NCBI RefSeq assembly: GCF_004118325.1
Contig: NZ_RDFA01000002.1
Coordinates: 129,001-193,000 of the forward strand
Direction: 5' to 3'
From: Halorientalis pallida
GTDB lineage: Archaea; Halobacteriota; Halobacteria; Halobacteriales; Haloarculaceae
Length of the DNA stretch: 64,000 nucleotides
Both the position numbers and the translations under genes were made by a program. A model generated the notes under the pieces. It was not told where the DNA came from, ran no database searches, and saw only the letters and a program-made list of their open reading frames with translations. Below, in pieces: positions 8,787 to 18,317 of the stretch. Every line of letters starts with the position of its first letter. Within the stretch, counting starts at the first letter, position 1.

Positions 8787-10152
8787 AGAGGCTACGCTGG
8801 ACGAGTATGATGATTCGGTTCCCACAGAGGGTTCCGAGCAATCCGAAAGTCGGTTTTGGGGAACGATACCAGAGGGATGGGAACTCGTGGACGGCACCGA
8901 CGTTTACGATGTGAATCCCAACCCCAAGTCCGACGAGGAACCGAACACCTACATCGAGATGGACGCACTCGATACTGAACTCCCGTGGCCTCGCTATTTC
9001 GGGGAACGGAATGCCTCGGAGTACAGCGGGAAGACATTCACTGCCGGAGACACACTTTTCGCTCGAATCACACCGTGTACCGAGAACGGAAAGGCCGCGC
9101 TCGTCCCCGAGATGGATACAAAGGTCGGTATCGGCTCGACCGAGTATGCCGTCCTCTCTCCCAAGACCGAACGAATCCATCCGTGGTACCTGTACTATCT
9201 CGGAAAATCATACCCGGTTCACAACTACGCAGTCTCCCGTATGCGTGGGTCCACTGGTCGCCAGCGAGTTCCATTCAGTGTCTTCCGTCGGGAATTGGAT
9301 GTTGCGGTACCTCCCCTCAAAGAGCAACGGAGAGTTGCTTCTGTACTGTATAATATCGACCACGCCATTCAGAAGACAGAAGAGGTCATTGACCAATCGC
9401 AGAGGATAATAGACGGAATTATTCAAGAGCATATTGTCGATAGAATATCAAACGCGCCATCACCTACAGCACTCGGTGAGGTCCCAAATAATTGGGAGAA
9501 GGTGAAGTTGGCCGACGTTGCAAGTGAAAAAGAGGACTCACTTGTCGATGGGCCATTTGGGTCAAGCCTCAAATCTGAAGAATTTATACAGAATGGTTTC
9601 GCACGCATAATTCAGTTGCAGAATGTTAGGAAAAACGAATATAGTGACAGTAACATTCGGTATGTGGACGAACCAACATTCAAAGAATTAGAGCGCCACA
9701 GCGCCGAGCCGGGCGACCTTATCATAGCAAAAATGGCCTCACCGGTAGCCAGAGCATGTCTTTTACCGGATGAATACGACCACTACATGCTCGGATGTGC
9801 TGATGTTGTCAAGTTAGAGCCGGGCGCTGGATTCATCGACAAGTTTGTCATGTATACTTTGAACTCGTACCCGGTCTGGAAACAAGCCGCCGCACATATC
9901 CGAGGGAGTGGAAGATTGAGAGTGAACCTGAATCAACTCAAGGAGGTATCTTTACCGAAACCACCCCTCGAAGAGCAGGAGAAGATAGTCAACGCCGTCG
10001 AAGACTTTTCAGACTATATTCAATCACACGAGGACGAGAAAGAGAGGCTCAAACGAATAAGACAAGGCCTCATGCAAGACCTGCTATCGGGAACAGTCCG
10101 AACAACAGACACTAACATCGAGGTTCCGGAGGAAATCGCACAGCATGGCTGA
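8779..10152 (+). CDS. hsdS: Type I restriction-modification specificity subunit HsdS
   Basis: The product has 457 residues with the classic duplicated layout. TRD1 (about 30-180) and TRD2 (about 235-400) are each followed by a conserved helix beginning with a PPL-type boundary and E-Q-R/E-K (VPPLKEQRRVASVL and KPPLEEQEKIVNAV). Each TRD reads one half of a bipartite DNA target. The second half (about 9470-10060) is visibly more A+T-rich and codon-divergent than hsdM or hsdR, suggesting TRD exchange by recombination. It overlaps hsdM and hsdR by 8 bp each. The recognition site cannot be predicted from sequence. Confidence 0.95.
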   Translation: MSEEATLDEYDDSVPTEGSEQSESRFWGTIPEGWELVDGTDVYDVNPNPKSDEEPNTYIEMDALDTELPWPRYFGERNASEYSGKTFTAGDTLFARITPCTENGKAALVPEMDTKVGIGSTEYAVLSPKTERIHPWYLYYLGKSYPVHNYAVSRMRGSTGRQRVPFSVFRRELDVAVPPLKEQRRVASVLYNIDHAIQKTEEVIDQSQRIIDGIIQEHIVDRISNAPSPTALGEVPNNWEKVKLADVASEKEDSLVDGPFGSSLKSEEFIQNGFARIIQLQNVRKNEYSDSNIRYVDEPTFKELERHSAEPGDLIIAKMASPVARACLLPDEYDHYMLGCADVVKLEPGAGFIDKFVMYTLNSYPVWKQAAAHIRGSGRLRVNLNQLKEVSLPKPPLEEQEKIVNAVEDFSDYIQSHEDEKERLKRIRQGLMQDLLSGTVRTTDTNIEVPEEIAQHG

Positions 10153-13120
10153 CCACCCATCCGAAGAGGGCGTTGAACACTCGCTTCTGTCGTGGCTCAA
10201 TACCGTCGGGTGGGATACCTACGGAGAGAACGGCGAGCGTGGTGCCAGCGCCCTCGACGCCGCCTATGACCGACAGAGCCACGAGGTCGCCTATTGGAAC
10301 CTGCTGGCCGAGCAAGTCGTCGCGCTGAACAAGGACGTAACCGAGGAAAACGTCGAGAAGTTCATTTCCTCACTGAAGCGCGACCTTGATTCCGAGAATC
10401 TGATGGACGGCAACCGTGACTTCCACCAGTTGCTCACCAAGGGCAAGACCTTCACCGTCCGGCGGGACGACGGCGTGACGAAGACCGTCTACGTGGACCT
10501 GATTGACTACGAGAACCCCGAGAACAACACCTTCCACGCCGTCAATCAGTTCTCGGTGTCGCGGGAGACGACCATCCGCCCGGACGTGAACCTCTTCGTC
10601 AACGGGATTCCGCTCGTCACGATGGAACTGAAGAGCCGGGCGCAGGATAACGACTGGCACGACGCCGTGAGCGACCTGCTGGCCTACCAAGAGGACGTAC
10701 CCCGGCTGTTCGTCCCCGGCCTGTTCAACGTCGCCGCCGACACGATGGAACTGCGCTACGGCGCGGTCGGCACACCCCGCGAATTTTACGAGCCGTGGAA
10801 CGACGCCCCGGAGAAGTTCGAGGACGACAACGAAATGCGCCAAGCCGTGAAGGCGCTGTGCAATCCCGATTCTCTTCTCGACCTGCTGAAGAACTTCGTC
10901 TTCTACGAGCGCCGCGCTGGCGGGGACGCGAAAATCATCCCTCGGTACATGCAGTACTACGCCGTGAACGCAATTCTCGACCGCGTGGGTGAGGGCGAGG
11001 ACAAGACCGGCCTCATTTGGCACACGCAGGGGTCGGGGAAGTCGTTCACCATGCTCTACGCCGCCGAGAATCTGCTGTCCCGTGATATGGCCGACAACCC
11101 GCAGGTGTTCATTATCGTGGACACGGACAAACTGAACTCCCAAATGCGGGACCAACTGGCGAACCTCTCCCTCGAACGGTGGACCGAGGCCAAGGGAATC
11201 GACCACCTCGAAGAACTCATTGAAGAAGGCCAAAGCGAACTCGTCCTTACCACCATTCAGAAGTTCCAAGACGTAGAGCCGGACGCGCAGGGCAACGACG
11301 AGGTAATCGTCATGTCCGACGAGGCCCACCGGTTCATGGAAGCCGACCTTGGCAGTCGTCTCGATAACGCGCTTCCGGACTGCTACCACTTCGGCTTCAC
11401 CGGAACCCCGGTCAGGGAAGGCGAGACACAGAAGGCCCGCAATACCTTCCGTGAGTTCTCGCCCGACGGCGAAGACTACCGAACCGGCGAACGGTACCTA
11501 CACCAGTACACGGTCAAGGAAGGTATCGAGGACGGCCTGATTCTGCCCGTCTACTTCACGCTCCGGCACGAGATGGAATGGCAGATAGACGAGGCCGGGC
11601 TGGACGACGAGTTCGACCAAGAGTTTCGGGGCCTCACCAAAGACGAGAAGCGCGAGTTCATCCGCGAAGCCGTTAACACGACCACGCTCGCAGAAATCGA
11701 GCCGCGCGTAGACAAGGCCGTCGAGGAAATCGACCAGCACTACGACGAACACGTTTCCCCGAACGGCTGGAAAGGGATGGTCGTCACGCCGAGCCGCCGG
11801 TCAGCCGCCATGTACGGCCAGCGACTCACCGACCGTCGCGGCGAGGACGAAGTGGAAGTCCTCTACACCACAACCAACGACGACCCGGACCTGATTCAGC
11901 AGTTCCACACCGACCCCGACGAGCGCGACAGTATCATCAAGTCGTTCAAAGAGGACGAGGACCCGAAACTGCTGGTCGTCCACAACATGCTGTTGACGGG
12001 CTTCGACGCCCCGATTCTGAAGACCATCTACCTCGACCGCAACCTCAAGAACCACACGCTCATGCAGGCTATCGCCCGAACAAACCGGCCCGCCGAGGGC
12101 AAGGAGAACGGCGAGATAGTGGACTTCCAAGGCGTCTTCGAGAACATCGACGAGGCACTGGACTACGACGACGAGACGAAGGCTTACGCCGCCCGCGACA
12201 AGAGCGAACTCTTCGAGGACCTGAAAGACCAGTTGGAAACGGTCATGGAAATCTTCGAGGGGATACCGAAGAACGACACCCAAGAGGCGGCCTATGAGGC
12301 CGTAGAACGCGTCAGTACCCATCCCGAACGCCGCCAGTTCAAACAGGGCTTCCGACGGCTACAATCGCTCTACGAGTCCGTTGCGCCCGACAAGCGGCTC
12401 ATAGAGAGCGGTATCGAGGATGATTACAAGTGGTTGAGCCGAGTCCACGTCGCGTTCAAGCGAACCACCTCCGGCGACGACGACCCCGAGGAGGATATGC
12501 AGGAGAAGACCCGCGAGATAATCAGCGAGAACGTCGAAATCGGGGAAATCAAGCGGGACTTCCCGACGTACAAACTCGGTGAGGAATACCTCGAAGACGT
12601 AGAGGGACTGGACAATCCCGGCGTCAAGGCGTCACAGATTGCCCACGCAACCCGCGAACACTTGCACCCTCGGGAGAACCAGAACCCCCGTTACAAGCGC
12701 TTGAGCGAGCGCGTGACGGACATAGTGGAACGCTGGCAGGGAGACGAAATAGGCGACCCCGAGGCGGTTGAAGCCCTGAAAGCCGTCGAGGAAGAGATTC
12801 TGGAAGTGGAAGCCGAGGCCGACGAAAAGGGGATGGAAGCCGCCGAGTTCGCTATCTACACCCACCTGACCGAAGAGACGACCGAGGCAATCGACTCCGA
12901 AGAACAAGCCGAAGCCGTGGCGGAGGAAATCGTCTCGCAGTTCCGCGACCGCGTGGACCGTGGATACCACGGCTGGAAAACGAACCAGCAGACCATCGCT
13001 GAAATCGAGCGTATCCTGCTGGACGTGCTGGTCAAGCAGTACGACCTTGGACGCTTGATTCAGGGCGACGACGATTTCGTGGACGCTATTCGGAACTATC
13101 TCATTGCGAACAATGGCTAA
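10145..13120 (+). CDS. hsdR: Type I restriction endonuclease subunit HsdR
   Basis: The product has 991 residues. The N-terminal nuclease domain shows a PD-(D/E)xK signature with D147 and E161-L-K163. The SF2 motor follows, with Walker A TQGSGKS (about 294-300), DEAH box 392-395, the motif III-like FTGTPV, and a late QAIARTNRP motif VI. The C-terminal 250 residues are charged helices that bind HsdM. All catalytic elements look intact, so restriction is predicted to be active. It overlaps hsdS by 8 bp and the metallopeptidase gene by 8 bp. Confidence 0.95.
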   Translation: MADHPSEEGVEHSLLSWLNTVGWDTYGENGERGASALDAAYDRQSHEVAYWNLLAEQVVALNKDVTEENVEKFISSLKRDLDSENLMDGNRDFHQLLTKGKTFTVRRDDGVTKTVYVDLIDYENPENNTFHAVNQFSVSRETTIRPDVNLFVNGIPLVTMELKSRAQDNDWHDAVSDLLAYQEDVPRLFVPGLFNVAADTMELRYGAVGTPREFYEPWNDAPEKFEDDNEMRQAVKALCNPDSLLDLLKNFVFYERRAGGDAKIIPRYMQYYAVNAILDRVGEGEDKTGLIWHTQGSGKSFTMLYAAENLLSRDMADNPQVFIIVDTDKLNSQMRDQLANLSLERWTEAKGIDHLEELIEEGQSELVLTTIQKFQDVEPDAQGNDEVIVMSDEAHRFMEADLGSRLDNALPDCYHFGFTGTPVREGETQKARNTFREFSPDGEDYRTGERYLHQYTVKEGIEDGLILPVYFTLRHEMEWQIDEAGLDDEFDQEFRGLTKDEKREFIREAVNTTTLAEIEPRVDKAVEEIDQHYDEHVSPNGWKGMVVTPSRRSAAMYGQRLTDRRGEDEVEVLYTTTNDDPDLIQQFHTDPDERDSIIKSFKEDEDPKLLVVHNMLLTGFDAPILKTIYLDRNLKNHTLMQAIARTNRPAEGKENGEIVDFQGVFENIDEALDYDDETKAYAARDKSELFEDLKDQLETVMEIFEGIPKNDTQEAAYEAVERVSTHPERRQFKQGFRRLQSLYESVAPDKRLIESGIEDDYKWLSRVHVAFKRTTSGDDDPEEDMQEKTREIISENVEIGEIKRDFPTYKLGEEYLEDVEGLDNPGVKASQIAHATREHLHPRENQNPRYKRLSERVTDIVERWQGDEIGDPEAVEALKAVEEEILEVEAEADEKGMEAAEFAIYTHLTEETTEAIDSEEQAEAVAEEIVSQFRDRVDRGYHGWKTNQQTIAEIERILLDVLVKQYDLGRLIQGDDDFVDAIRNYLIANNG

Positions 13121-13835
13121 AGCACAACCTCGACAAATCGACCTATTGGGGAATCCCATCGAGTACGAGGTACGCCGCAGTGCCGACGCCAATGAGACGC
13201 GTATCGACGTGGACATACATGGCGTGACGGTCGTCCTTCCCAAGTCCGAAAACGCTCGTCCATCGAGATTGCTGAAGGAGAACGCGGCGTGGGTCGTGGA
13301 CCAGCAACGGAAGTACGATACCTACCGTGAGCAAGTCCCCGACCGGGCCTTCGAGGCTGGCGAGTGCTTCCCCTTCCTCGGCCAAGACCGAGAACTCGTC
13401 ATAGAGTCCCGCCGGAAGCACGAGGTAGACGAGGACTCGATTCGCCTCCGAAAGAGCGCCGTTGAACAGTCGTCGGTCAAACGAGTTCTGCGGAACTTCT
13501 ACCGGAGCCGGGCACGGGACCACCTCACCGAGCGTACCGACCACTACGCCGAACGCATGGGTGTCGAGTACAAGAAACTCGAACTCCGGAACCAGCGAAC
13601 ACGGTGGGGCAGTTGTTCGACCGGCGGGACGATTAGCCTGAACTGGCGGCTCATAATGGCCCCGCCCGACGTTGTTGATTACCTCGTCGTCCACGAACTC
13701 GCTCACCTGACCGAACAGCACCACGGTAGGGAGTTCTGGCAGTTCGTCGGGGAACACGTCCCGAACTACAAGGAGAAGGCAGAGTGGTTGGAACAAAATA
13801 GCACGAACCTGATTTTCACGAAATCGGATTTATGA
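13113..13835 (+). CDS. YgjP-type (DUF45, M48-like) metallopeptidase
   Basis: The product has 240 residues from ATG 13113. The in-frame TTG at 13104 is less likely because the ATG gives the same 8-bp overlap seen at the previous two gene junctions. The zinc peptidase motif is HELAHLTEQHH, followed by FWQFVGEHVPNYKEKAEWL, the usual downstream signature of DUF45/YgjP proteins. The region before it has the typical RTRWGSCS element. Such peptidases are often encoded in type I restriction loci and may process or control HsdR; this is inference. It is cotranslated with hsdR and with the membrane protein that follows. Confidence 0.88.
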   Translation: MAKAQPRQIDLLGNPIEYEVRRSADANETRIDVDIHGVTVVLPKSENARPSRLLKENAAWVVDQQRKYDTYREQVPDRAFEAGECFPFLGQDRELVIESRRKHEVDEDSIRLRKSAVEQSSVKRVLRNFYRSRARDHLTERTDHYAERMGVEYKKLELRNQRTRWGSCSTGGTISLNWRLIMAPPDVVDYLVVHELAHLTEQHHGREFWQFVGEHVPNYKEKAEWLEQNSTNLIFTKSDL

Positions 13836-14902
13836 ACTGGCAAAGACTCCGTGGTAAGGAAATATCCGCCGAAAAAGGGGTCGGAATAGCCGTTGTTTTC
13901 TCTCACGTCGCACTTCTGGTTGTCGGGCTAACCCTATTTTCAATGGGCCTCCTTACAACGGCAGTCGATTCGATTTTTCCGAACGCAACTCCGAGTGAGG
14001 CAGGGAATATCTCGTTGTCAGTCATTTCTATTCTCGTGAATAGTCTCCTTACAGGTGGTCTGATATGGATATACCTTCGCCAGACGAGAGTCTTAGAAGA
14101 CCAGAGAGACATTAGCGAAGAACAAGCGTCTATAGCAGAAGAGCAAACATCAATCAGTGAAGAACAGACTTCCATTCAAGAACGACAGCAAGAGATAATG
14201 GAAGTCGAGTACATTCCTGCTGTCGATATTTCGGTAACTGAAGCCTCCGATGATTCTATCACTATTCACTGTTCAAATCAAGGCACTGGCCTCGCCAAGC
14301 AATTCGAGATTGATGTTGTGTTCTACGTTGGTGAAGAAGCGATAGACGGACCTGCTGATTATGATATGGGTGTAGAGGTGGAACCGCTCTCTGACAAGGT
14401 TTTCACCAGTACTGAACAGGACACACCACAGGGCGAGATTACATTTCGTGCCACCTACACAGGAGGTGCAACCACACCGAAGAGGGTAGGTGCTGATGAA
14501 GACCTACCTCAAACACGTACAGAAGAGATTCTTCGTGAAGATGATGACCAAGACTTGAACTTCTCTCTTTACTTTGAGCGATATGTAGACCCCGGCGGAG
14601 AACAGCCAAGCAGGTTCTCATTCAGTGAGGGTGTCGAAGAACTCATAGAAGAGGGTGTCAGTACGCTCGGATTCGGTATCAGTGTTTCTTATCGTGACAT
14701 ATTCGACAATAAGGTAGCGGATAGGACACTGGCTACCGGCTGGATAGATATTCGAGATGGTGCTAGTGTGGAACAACTGTTTGAGGATTCAGAAAACAGG
14801 ACTATTCTATCACATAAACAACCATCGTTCGATGATGAAGGGAACCTCTCACTCAGAAATGGGGAAAAAGTTCACCGGACCGGCCACTACTCCTACTTAT
14901 AG
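13832..14902 (+). CDS. Membrane coiled-coil protein ending the hsd operon
   Basis: The product has 356 residues. Two hydrophobic segments (about 17-45 and 63-86) precede a short repeated coiled coil in which the heptad-like unit EEQxSI/A occurs four times (about 92-120). The remaining 230 residues are beta-rich and acidic. It overlaps the peptidase gene by 4 bp (ATGA). It is not a standard Hsd component. The gene is more A+T-rich than hsdR. It could be a membrane sensor or effector linked to the restriction system, or an unrelated passenger. Family unknown. Confidence 0.75.
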   Translation: MNWQRLRGKEISAEKGVGIAVVFSHVALLVVGLTLFSMGLLTTAVDSIFPNATPSEAGNISLSVISILVNSLLTGGLIWIYLRQTRVLEDQRDISEEQASIAEEQTSISEEQTSIQERQQEIMEVEYIPAVDISVTEASDDSITIHCSNQGTGLAKQFEIDVVFYVGEEAIDGPADYDMGVEVEPLSDKVFTSTEQDTPQGEITFRATYTGGATTPKRVGADEDLPQTRTEEILREDDDQDLNFSLYFERYVDPGGEQPSRFSFSEGVEELIEEGVSTLGFGISVSYRDIFDNKVADRTLATGWIDIRDGASVEQLFEDSENRTILSHKQPSFDDEGNLSLRNGEKVHRTGHYSYL

Positions 14903-14943
14903 AACGTTCTCGCTTCCGGTCTGTATCCTTCTGGAATAGACTA

Positions 14944-15891
14944 TTATAGCCGCTGAATCCGGTCGTAGAACACGTCGTGGAACTGTTCGCCGTGTTCAAT
15001 CATCCAATCGAGGTATTCGTCCCATTGGTCTTGGTCGGTCACGTCAGCCGACTTCGTGACGACGATACGACTCCGCTCCTTCCCGGCTCGCGTCTCTTCC
15101 GGTTCGTGCCACGTTAGTTCTCGGTCGAACTCCGATTCGATTTGTTGTGACTGGTCTATCAACTGCCGGTACGCTTCGGCGTTATCTCGAATAATGAGTT
15201 CAGCCCGGAGTTGGTTGTCGCGGGAATTGAGAATGAAGGCGAGTTCAAAGCCGGTTTTCCCAATTGGATTGTTGTACCAGTGTTGCGGGTTCGGTTTCCG
15301 AGCGCTCAAGGGCGTCTCGCGGTCTTCAATCCGGTCCCGAAACTCGGTCCAAAACTCTTCCTGTAACTTCTCCGTGTCCGTTAGTTCGCCCTCTGACCGC
15401 TTGGCCTTCTCCTTCCACTCGCTCGGCTCCGCGACGGGATTCAGCCGGACAGCAGGTTCCGAATCACCGATTTTCCATACTTCGAGACGGATAGCGAATA
15501 GGTCCACACCCTCGCGGCTGTTCTCATTGAGCCACTGTATCGCGTCCCGGTGTTCGTCGTGGAATCGTGGTGAAATCCACACGATAATGTCGGCGTCAAC
15601 GCCCGAGGCATAGGCGATTGATTTGCCCAAGTGGTCGTGGTCCGACGGGTTCAGTTGGTTCTCAATGACGACGTTTCGGTTGTCGTCTACGACTTCTGCG
15701 AGAATATCGACGTTGTAGCGTCCGACACTCTTCTCTTCCTCGATTATCTCAAGGTCCAACCCTAACGAGTCTTCCAACTCGGAAACGTCTTCGGCGCGTA
15801 TCTCACTTGCTATCCACGGTGTGAACTCTTGGGCCTCGTGTTCCCAATACTCGCGTACCTCTTGAGATTCGAGCGAAGCAAAGTCTGGCAT
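14944..15891 (-). CDS. DUF4268-type protein with PD-(D/E)xK-like nuclease domain
   Basis: The product has 315 residues from ATG 15891. An upstream frame extension to 15966 lacks protein character. The N-terminal half has the nuclease-like core: GRYNVDILAEV, then VVIENQLNPSDHDHLGK, then IIVWIS. The metal-binding lysine of PD-(D/E)xK is replaced by Gln (E-N-Q), which I recall as usual in this family. The C-terminal half (about 180-310) matches the DUF4268 pattern, including LRAELIIRD. It lies convergent to the hsd operon. Function is uncertain; a DNA repair or defence nuclease is plausible. Confidence 0.75.
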   Translation of the reverse strand: MPDFASLESQEVREYWEHEAQEFTPWIASEIRAEDVSELEDSLGLDLEIIEEEKSVGRYNVDILAEVVDDNRNVVIENQLNPSDHDHLGKSIAYASGVDADIIVWISPRFHDEHRDAIQWLNENSREGVDLFAIRLEVWKIGDSEPAVRLNPVAEPSEWKEKAKRSEGELTDTEKLQEEFWTEFRDRIEDRETPLSARKPNPQHWYNNPIGKTGFELAFILNSRDNQLRAELIIRDNAEAYRQLIDQSQQIESEFDRELTWHEPEETRAGKERSRIVVTKSADVTDQDQWDEYLDWMIEHGEQFHDVFYDRIQRL

Positions 15892-16043
15892 ACCGCGAAC
15901 CACCAAGCGAGCGCTGAAAAACCTGTCTGCTACGCATTTCACGACAGTAGTCAAGGAAGACAACACAAACTACGCGAAGAAGCGGAGTGGCTGAAATAAA
16001 CAGTATGCGCTTGATTATTAGCGAGGACAACCTGTAGCGTCAT

Positions 16044-16550
16044 TTACCAAGCGAGTGGGTCCTGAAGCGTTCTGCCGTCAATTGCGGGGTCGCCGTTGGC
16101 CTTCACGTCGATTTCTCCCGAAGTGTTCATCCGATGGCGGTAGACTGTATAGATTCCTTCCCACCTACACCTAATACGAATCCCTTCTCGTTCGGACTCG
16201 AACGCAGTGGGGTCAGCCCTCACCAGTTCATATTTGCCACGGCTTGACTCCTTCAGAATCCCGAACCGAAGGCAGTCACTGATGAACTCGTTGAGAGATA
16301 CGTCTATTTCCTTGTGGTATTCTGGATACACGGTCTGTTCTAACGGCAGGTGACCTGTTCTGCCTTCAATCAGGTACTTTTCTTCGTCGGACAACACACG
16401 CTGTCGGATTTTTCGTTTGATTTCCCACCGGGCTAACGGAACCAGTTCACGCCCTTGTGGCCCTTCTCTAATGAAAACTGATTCAAGTTCTAATTCCTCG
16501 TACTTGTCTCTCAAGTCATTGCAGACCGATTGCCGAACATTTCGTTCCAT
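16044..16550 (-). CDS. Hypothetical protein
   Basis: The product has 168 residues. The N-terminus is helical and charged. The middle contains a likely winged helix (about 55-115, with EFISDCLRFGILKESSRGKY), which resembles the end of an HTH plus wing. The C-terminus is beta-like. No family is recognised. It stands alone, transcribed leftward, with about 150 bp of non-coding DNA on its downstream side. Confidence 0.55.
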   Translation of the reverse strand: MERNVRQSVCNDLRDKYEELELESVFIREGPQGRELVPLARWEIKRKIRQRVLSDEEKYLIEGRTGHLPLEQTVYPEYHKEIDVSLNEFISDCLRFGILKESSRGKYELVRADPTAFESEREGIRIRCRWEGIYTVYRHRMNTSGEIDVKANGDPAIDGRTLQDPLAW

Positions 16551-16734
16551 CGCATACTACAACTGGTCGGCCAGATACTTAACCCATTTCATGACAGCAA
16601 TAATATATGAATGGGGATAATGAGAGAGAAAGCAGGAATATGGGCGCTATTAGGGCTATCAGATTAATGTGGTATATTTGAATAAATCTGATATTAAGGG
16701 CGTTTTCTCGTTCTCAGTTCAACCCGTCGTCTGT

Positions 16735-17016
16735 TCAATTCGAGGGACGGCTCCGGGCTATCGTCGTCACCGAGGCGAGTTTTCCCTGCCAGTACACCGC
16801 TTCCACAAGTACCTCGTCGGCACCTTCCGTCTCGTTGCTGATACCCTTATCAGCGCACTCGTCACACCAGACTCGTCGGAGCGTCCATCCGCCACGTTCG
16901 TAGTAGGTTCCGTAGGCGACCGCCTTGTCGCCGGTCCTGATTCCTCGATTACACCGGTCGCAAATGTGGCCGCACTGTACGCCGTTCAGAGCCGCCGCCG
17001 GAGACGGTCGAGTCAT
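16735..17016 (-). CDS. Small zinc-binding protein
   Basis: The product has 93 residues with two CxxC pairs (CDRC near residue 19 and CDEC near residue 51) separated by about 30 residues, typical of a treble-clef or ribbon zinc site. Its start overlaps the stop of the SWIM-finger gene (ATGA), so the two form one transcript. Its role is probably nucleic-acid or protein binding. Family unknown. Confidence 0.65.
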   Translation of the reverse strand: MTRPSPAAALNGVQCGHICDRCNRGIRTGDKAVAYGTYYERGGWTLRRVWCDECADKGISNETEGADEVLVEAVYWQGKLASVTTIARSRPSN

Positions 17017-17441
17017 TCGCCCTCACCCGGCAGGTCGCGGCGACCGTCGTTGTAGCAGTCGAAGCAGGGCATACTGTGGTCGTCGCACCAGCACCCGTCT
17101 TCGTCGGTGTCCTCGGTAGTGAACGATTCGAGGGTGACGGTTCCCCCGTCGGCGCGGACAGGCAGTTCCCGATTGGCCGCTTCAAGGACTGGCTCTCGAA
17201 TCGCTACGGCCACCATATGCTTGCACGCACCGGGCTGGTACTCCCACGCAGGACACGTACAATCCGACGGGACACTGCCCTCGACGTGGACGGTGTACGT
17301 GTGGTCGTCGGCGTCTTCGTGGGAGCCGTTCAGTACCTCTACGTCGCCGTCACCGAGGACGGTGAATTCGAAGGCTTCCCACTGCGCCCTCTTCTCTACC
17401 TGTTCGTCGGACTCAAGTACCTCTAATGCTGATTTGGACAT
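17013..17441 (-). CDS. SWIM zinc-finger protein
   Basis: The product has 142 residues from ATG 17441. The SWIM motif is CTCPAWEYQPGACKHMVAVA (CxC-x(n)-CxH), which usually binds DNA or protein partners in recombination and chromatin proteins. The C-terminus has a second Cys-rich patch (CWCDD, CFDCYNDGRRD). SWIM proteins of this size are common on haloarchaeal plasmids, proviruses and integrative elements. It is translationally coupled to the smaller zinc protein at 16735-17016. Confidence 0.8.
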   Translation of the reverse strand: MSKSALEVLESDEQVEKRAQWEAFEFTVLGDGDVEVLNGSHEDADDHTYTVHVEGSVPSDCTCPAWEYQPGACKHMVAVAIREPVLEAANRELPVRADGGTVTLESFTTEDTDEDGCWCDDHSMPCFDCYNDGRRDLPGEGE

Positions 17442-17938
17442 GGCGTTCTGACACCTCAGAAGGCCACCGCTCGCGTGTCTCAGCACGCGGGCTTTCTGAC
17501 GCGAATCAAGCCCCGAGAAGCGGTCGCCCTCTGTTAATAATTACGTGCTGTGGCAGTGTAAGTGTTAGGTTTCTGTACTTCTGATTCGGGAACATCTGAA
17601 ATATGCCTTCTCAAGCCATCATTCGACATATGAATATAGCCAGTAGTTCGATAGGTAGTGAGCGAAAGCCAACTCGACGCCGACCAGAAGCCGTAGTCAC
17701 CTGCCAGCGCGGTCTATGTTAGGATTTTATAGGATTATCACGGCACATGAGGCCGCTGAACGCCTCTGACAGCCTATCAGAAACGACGGTCAAGACCACT
17801 CACTCCGACGACGATAGTCCACACGGCGTACTCCCGCCATCTCTCGGCTCGCCGTCGGTGTGACCATCCACGAAGAGCGAAATTTAGGCGTCAAGAAACC
17901 CGTTCATGGCCGATTAGGGAACGGATTGCCAACCCGAG
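17442..17938. other. 497-bp intergenic region, nothing clear
   Basis: I see no convincing gene, RNA or repeat. Near 17721-17736 there is an A+T-rich stretch (aggattttataggatt) with TATA-like character. The region separates the leftward SWIM operon from the end of the leftward winged-helix gene. Confidence 0.4.
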
Positions 17939-18208
17939 TTACGCTTCCTCGTCGGGGTCGAGTTCGTTAAGATTCAGTTCGCCAGCGAGGTACGCTTCGC
18001 CCTTATCAGTCAGAACGAACACCGCGTTACCATAGTCCTCGATTAGTCCGTGGTCCACCAGCACCTTGCACCGCTTGGATAGATAAGACCGCGAGAAATG
18101 GATATTCTCGTGGTTCGCCATTTTGGTTGGTGTCCCGCTCTTGTTGTCTCGTAAATATTCCAAGATACGCTCGTCCGCAAGGGTCGTCCACTCCGCCGAA
18201 AGGCGCAT
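17939..18208 (-). CDS. PhiH1-repressor-like winged-helix regulator
   Basis: The product has 89 residues from ATG 18208. It has a winged-helix fold: RILEYLRDNKSGTPTKMANH, then YLSKRCKVLVDHGLIEDYGN, then a beta-wing and the typical VFVLTDKGEAYLAGEL ending. This pattern is that of haloarchaeal phiH1 repressor homologues, which keep proviruses and integrated elements silent. It is divergent from the lipoprotein gene at 18318, so it may control that promoter or its own. An alternative upstream ATG at 18244 adds 12 residues. Confidence 0.75.
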   Translation of the reverse strand: MRLSAEWTTLADERILEYLRDNKSGTPTKMANHENIHFSRSYLSKRCKVLVDHGLIEDYGNAVFVLTDKGEAYLAGELNLNELDPDEEA

Positions 18209-18317
18209 TGCCTGAATATAGCGTCGTTGGGCGATAGCACCCACGAATCGTGATATAGGTCACGTTGCGTGACTATGAGAACAATATAAGTAGTTGCCAC
18301 TTCATTGCCAAAACGCA

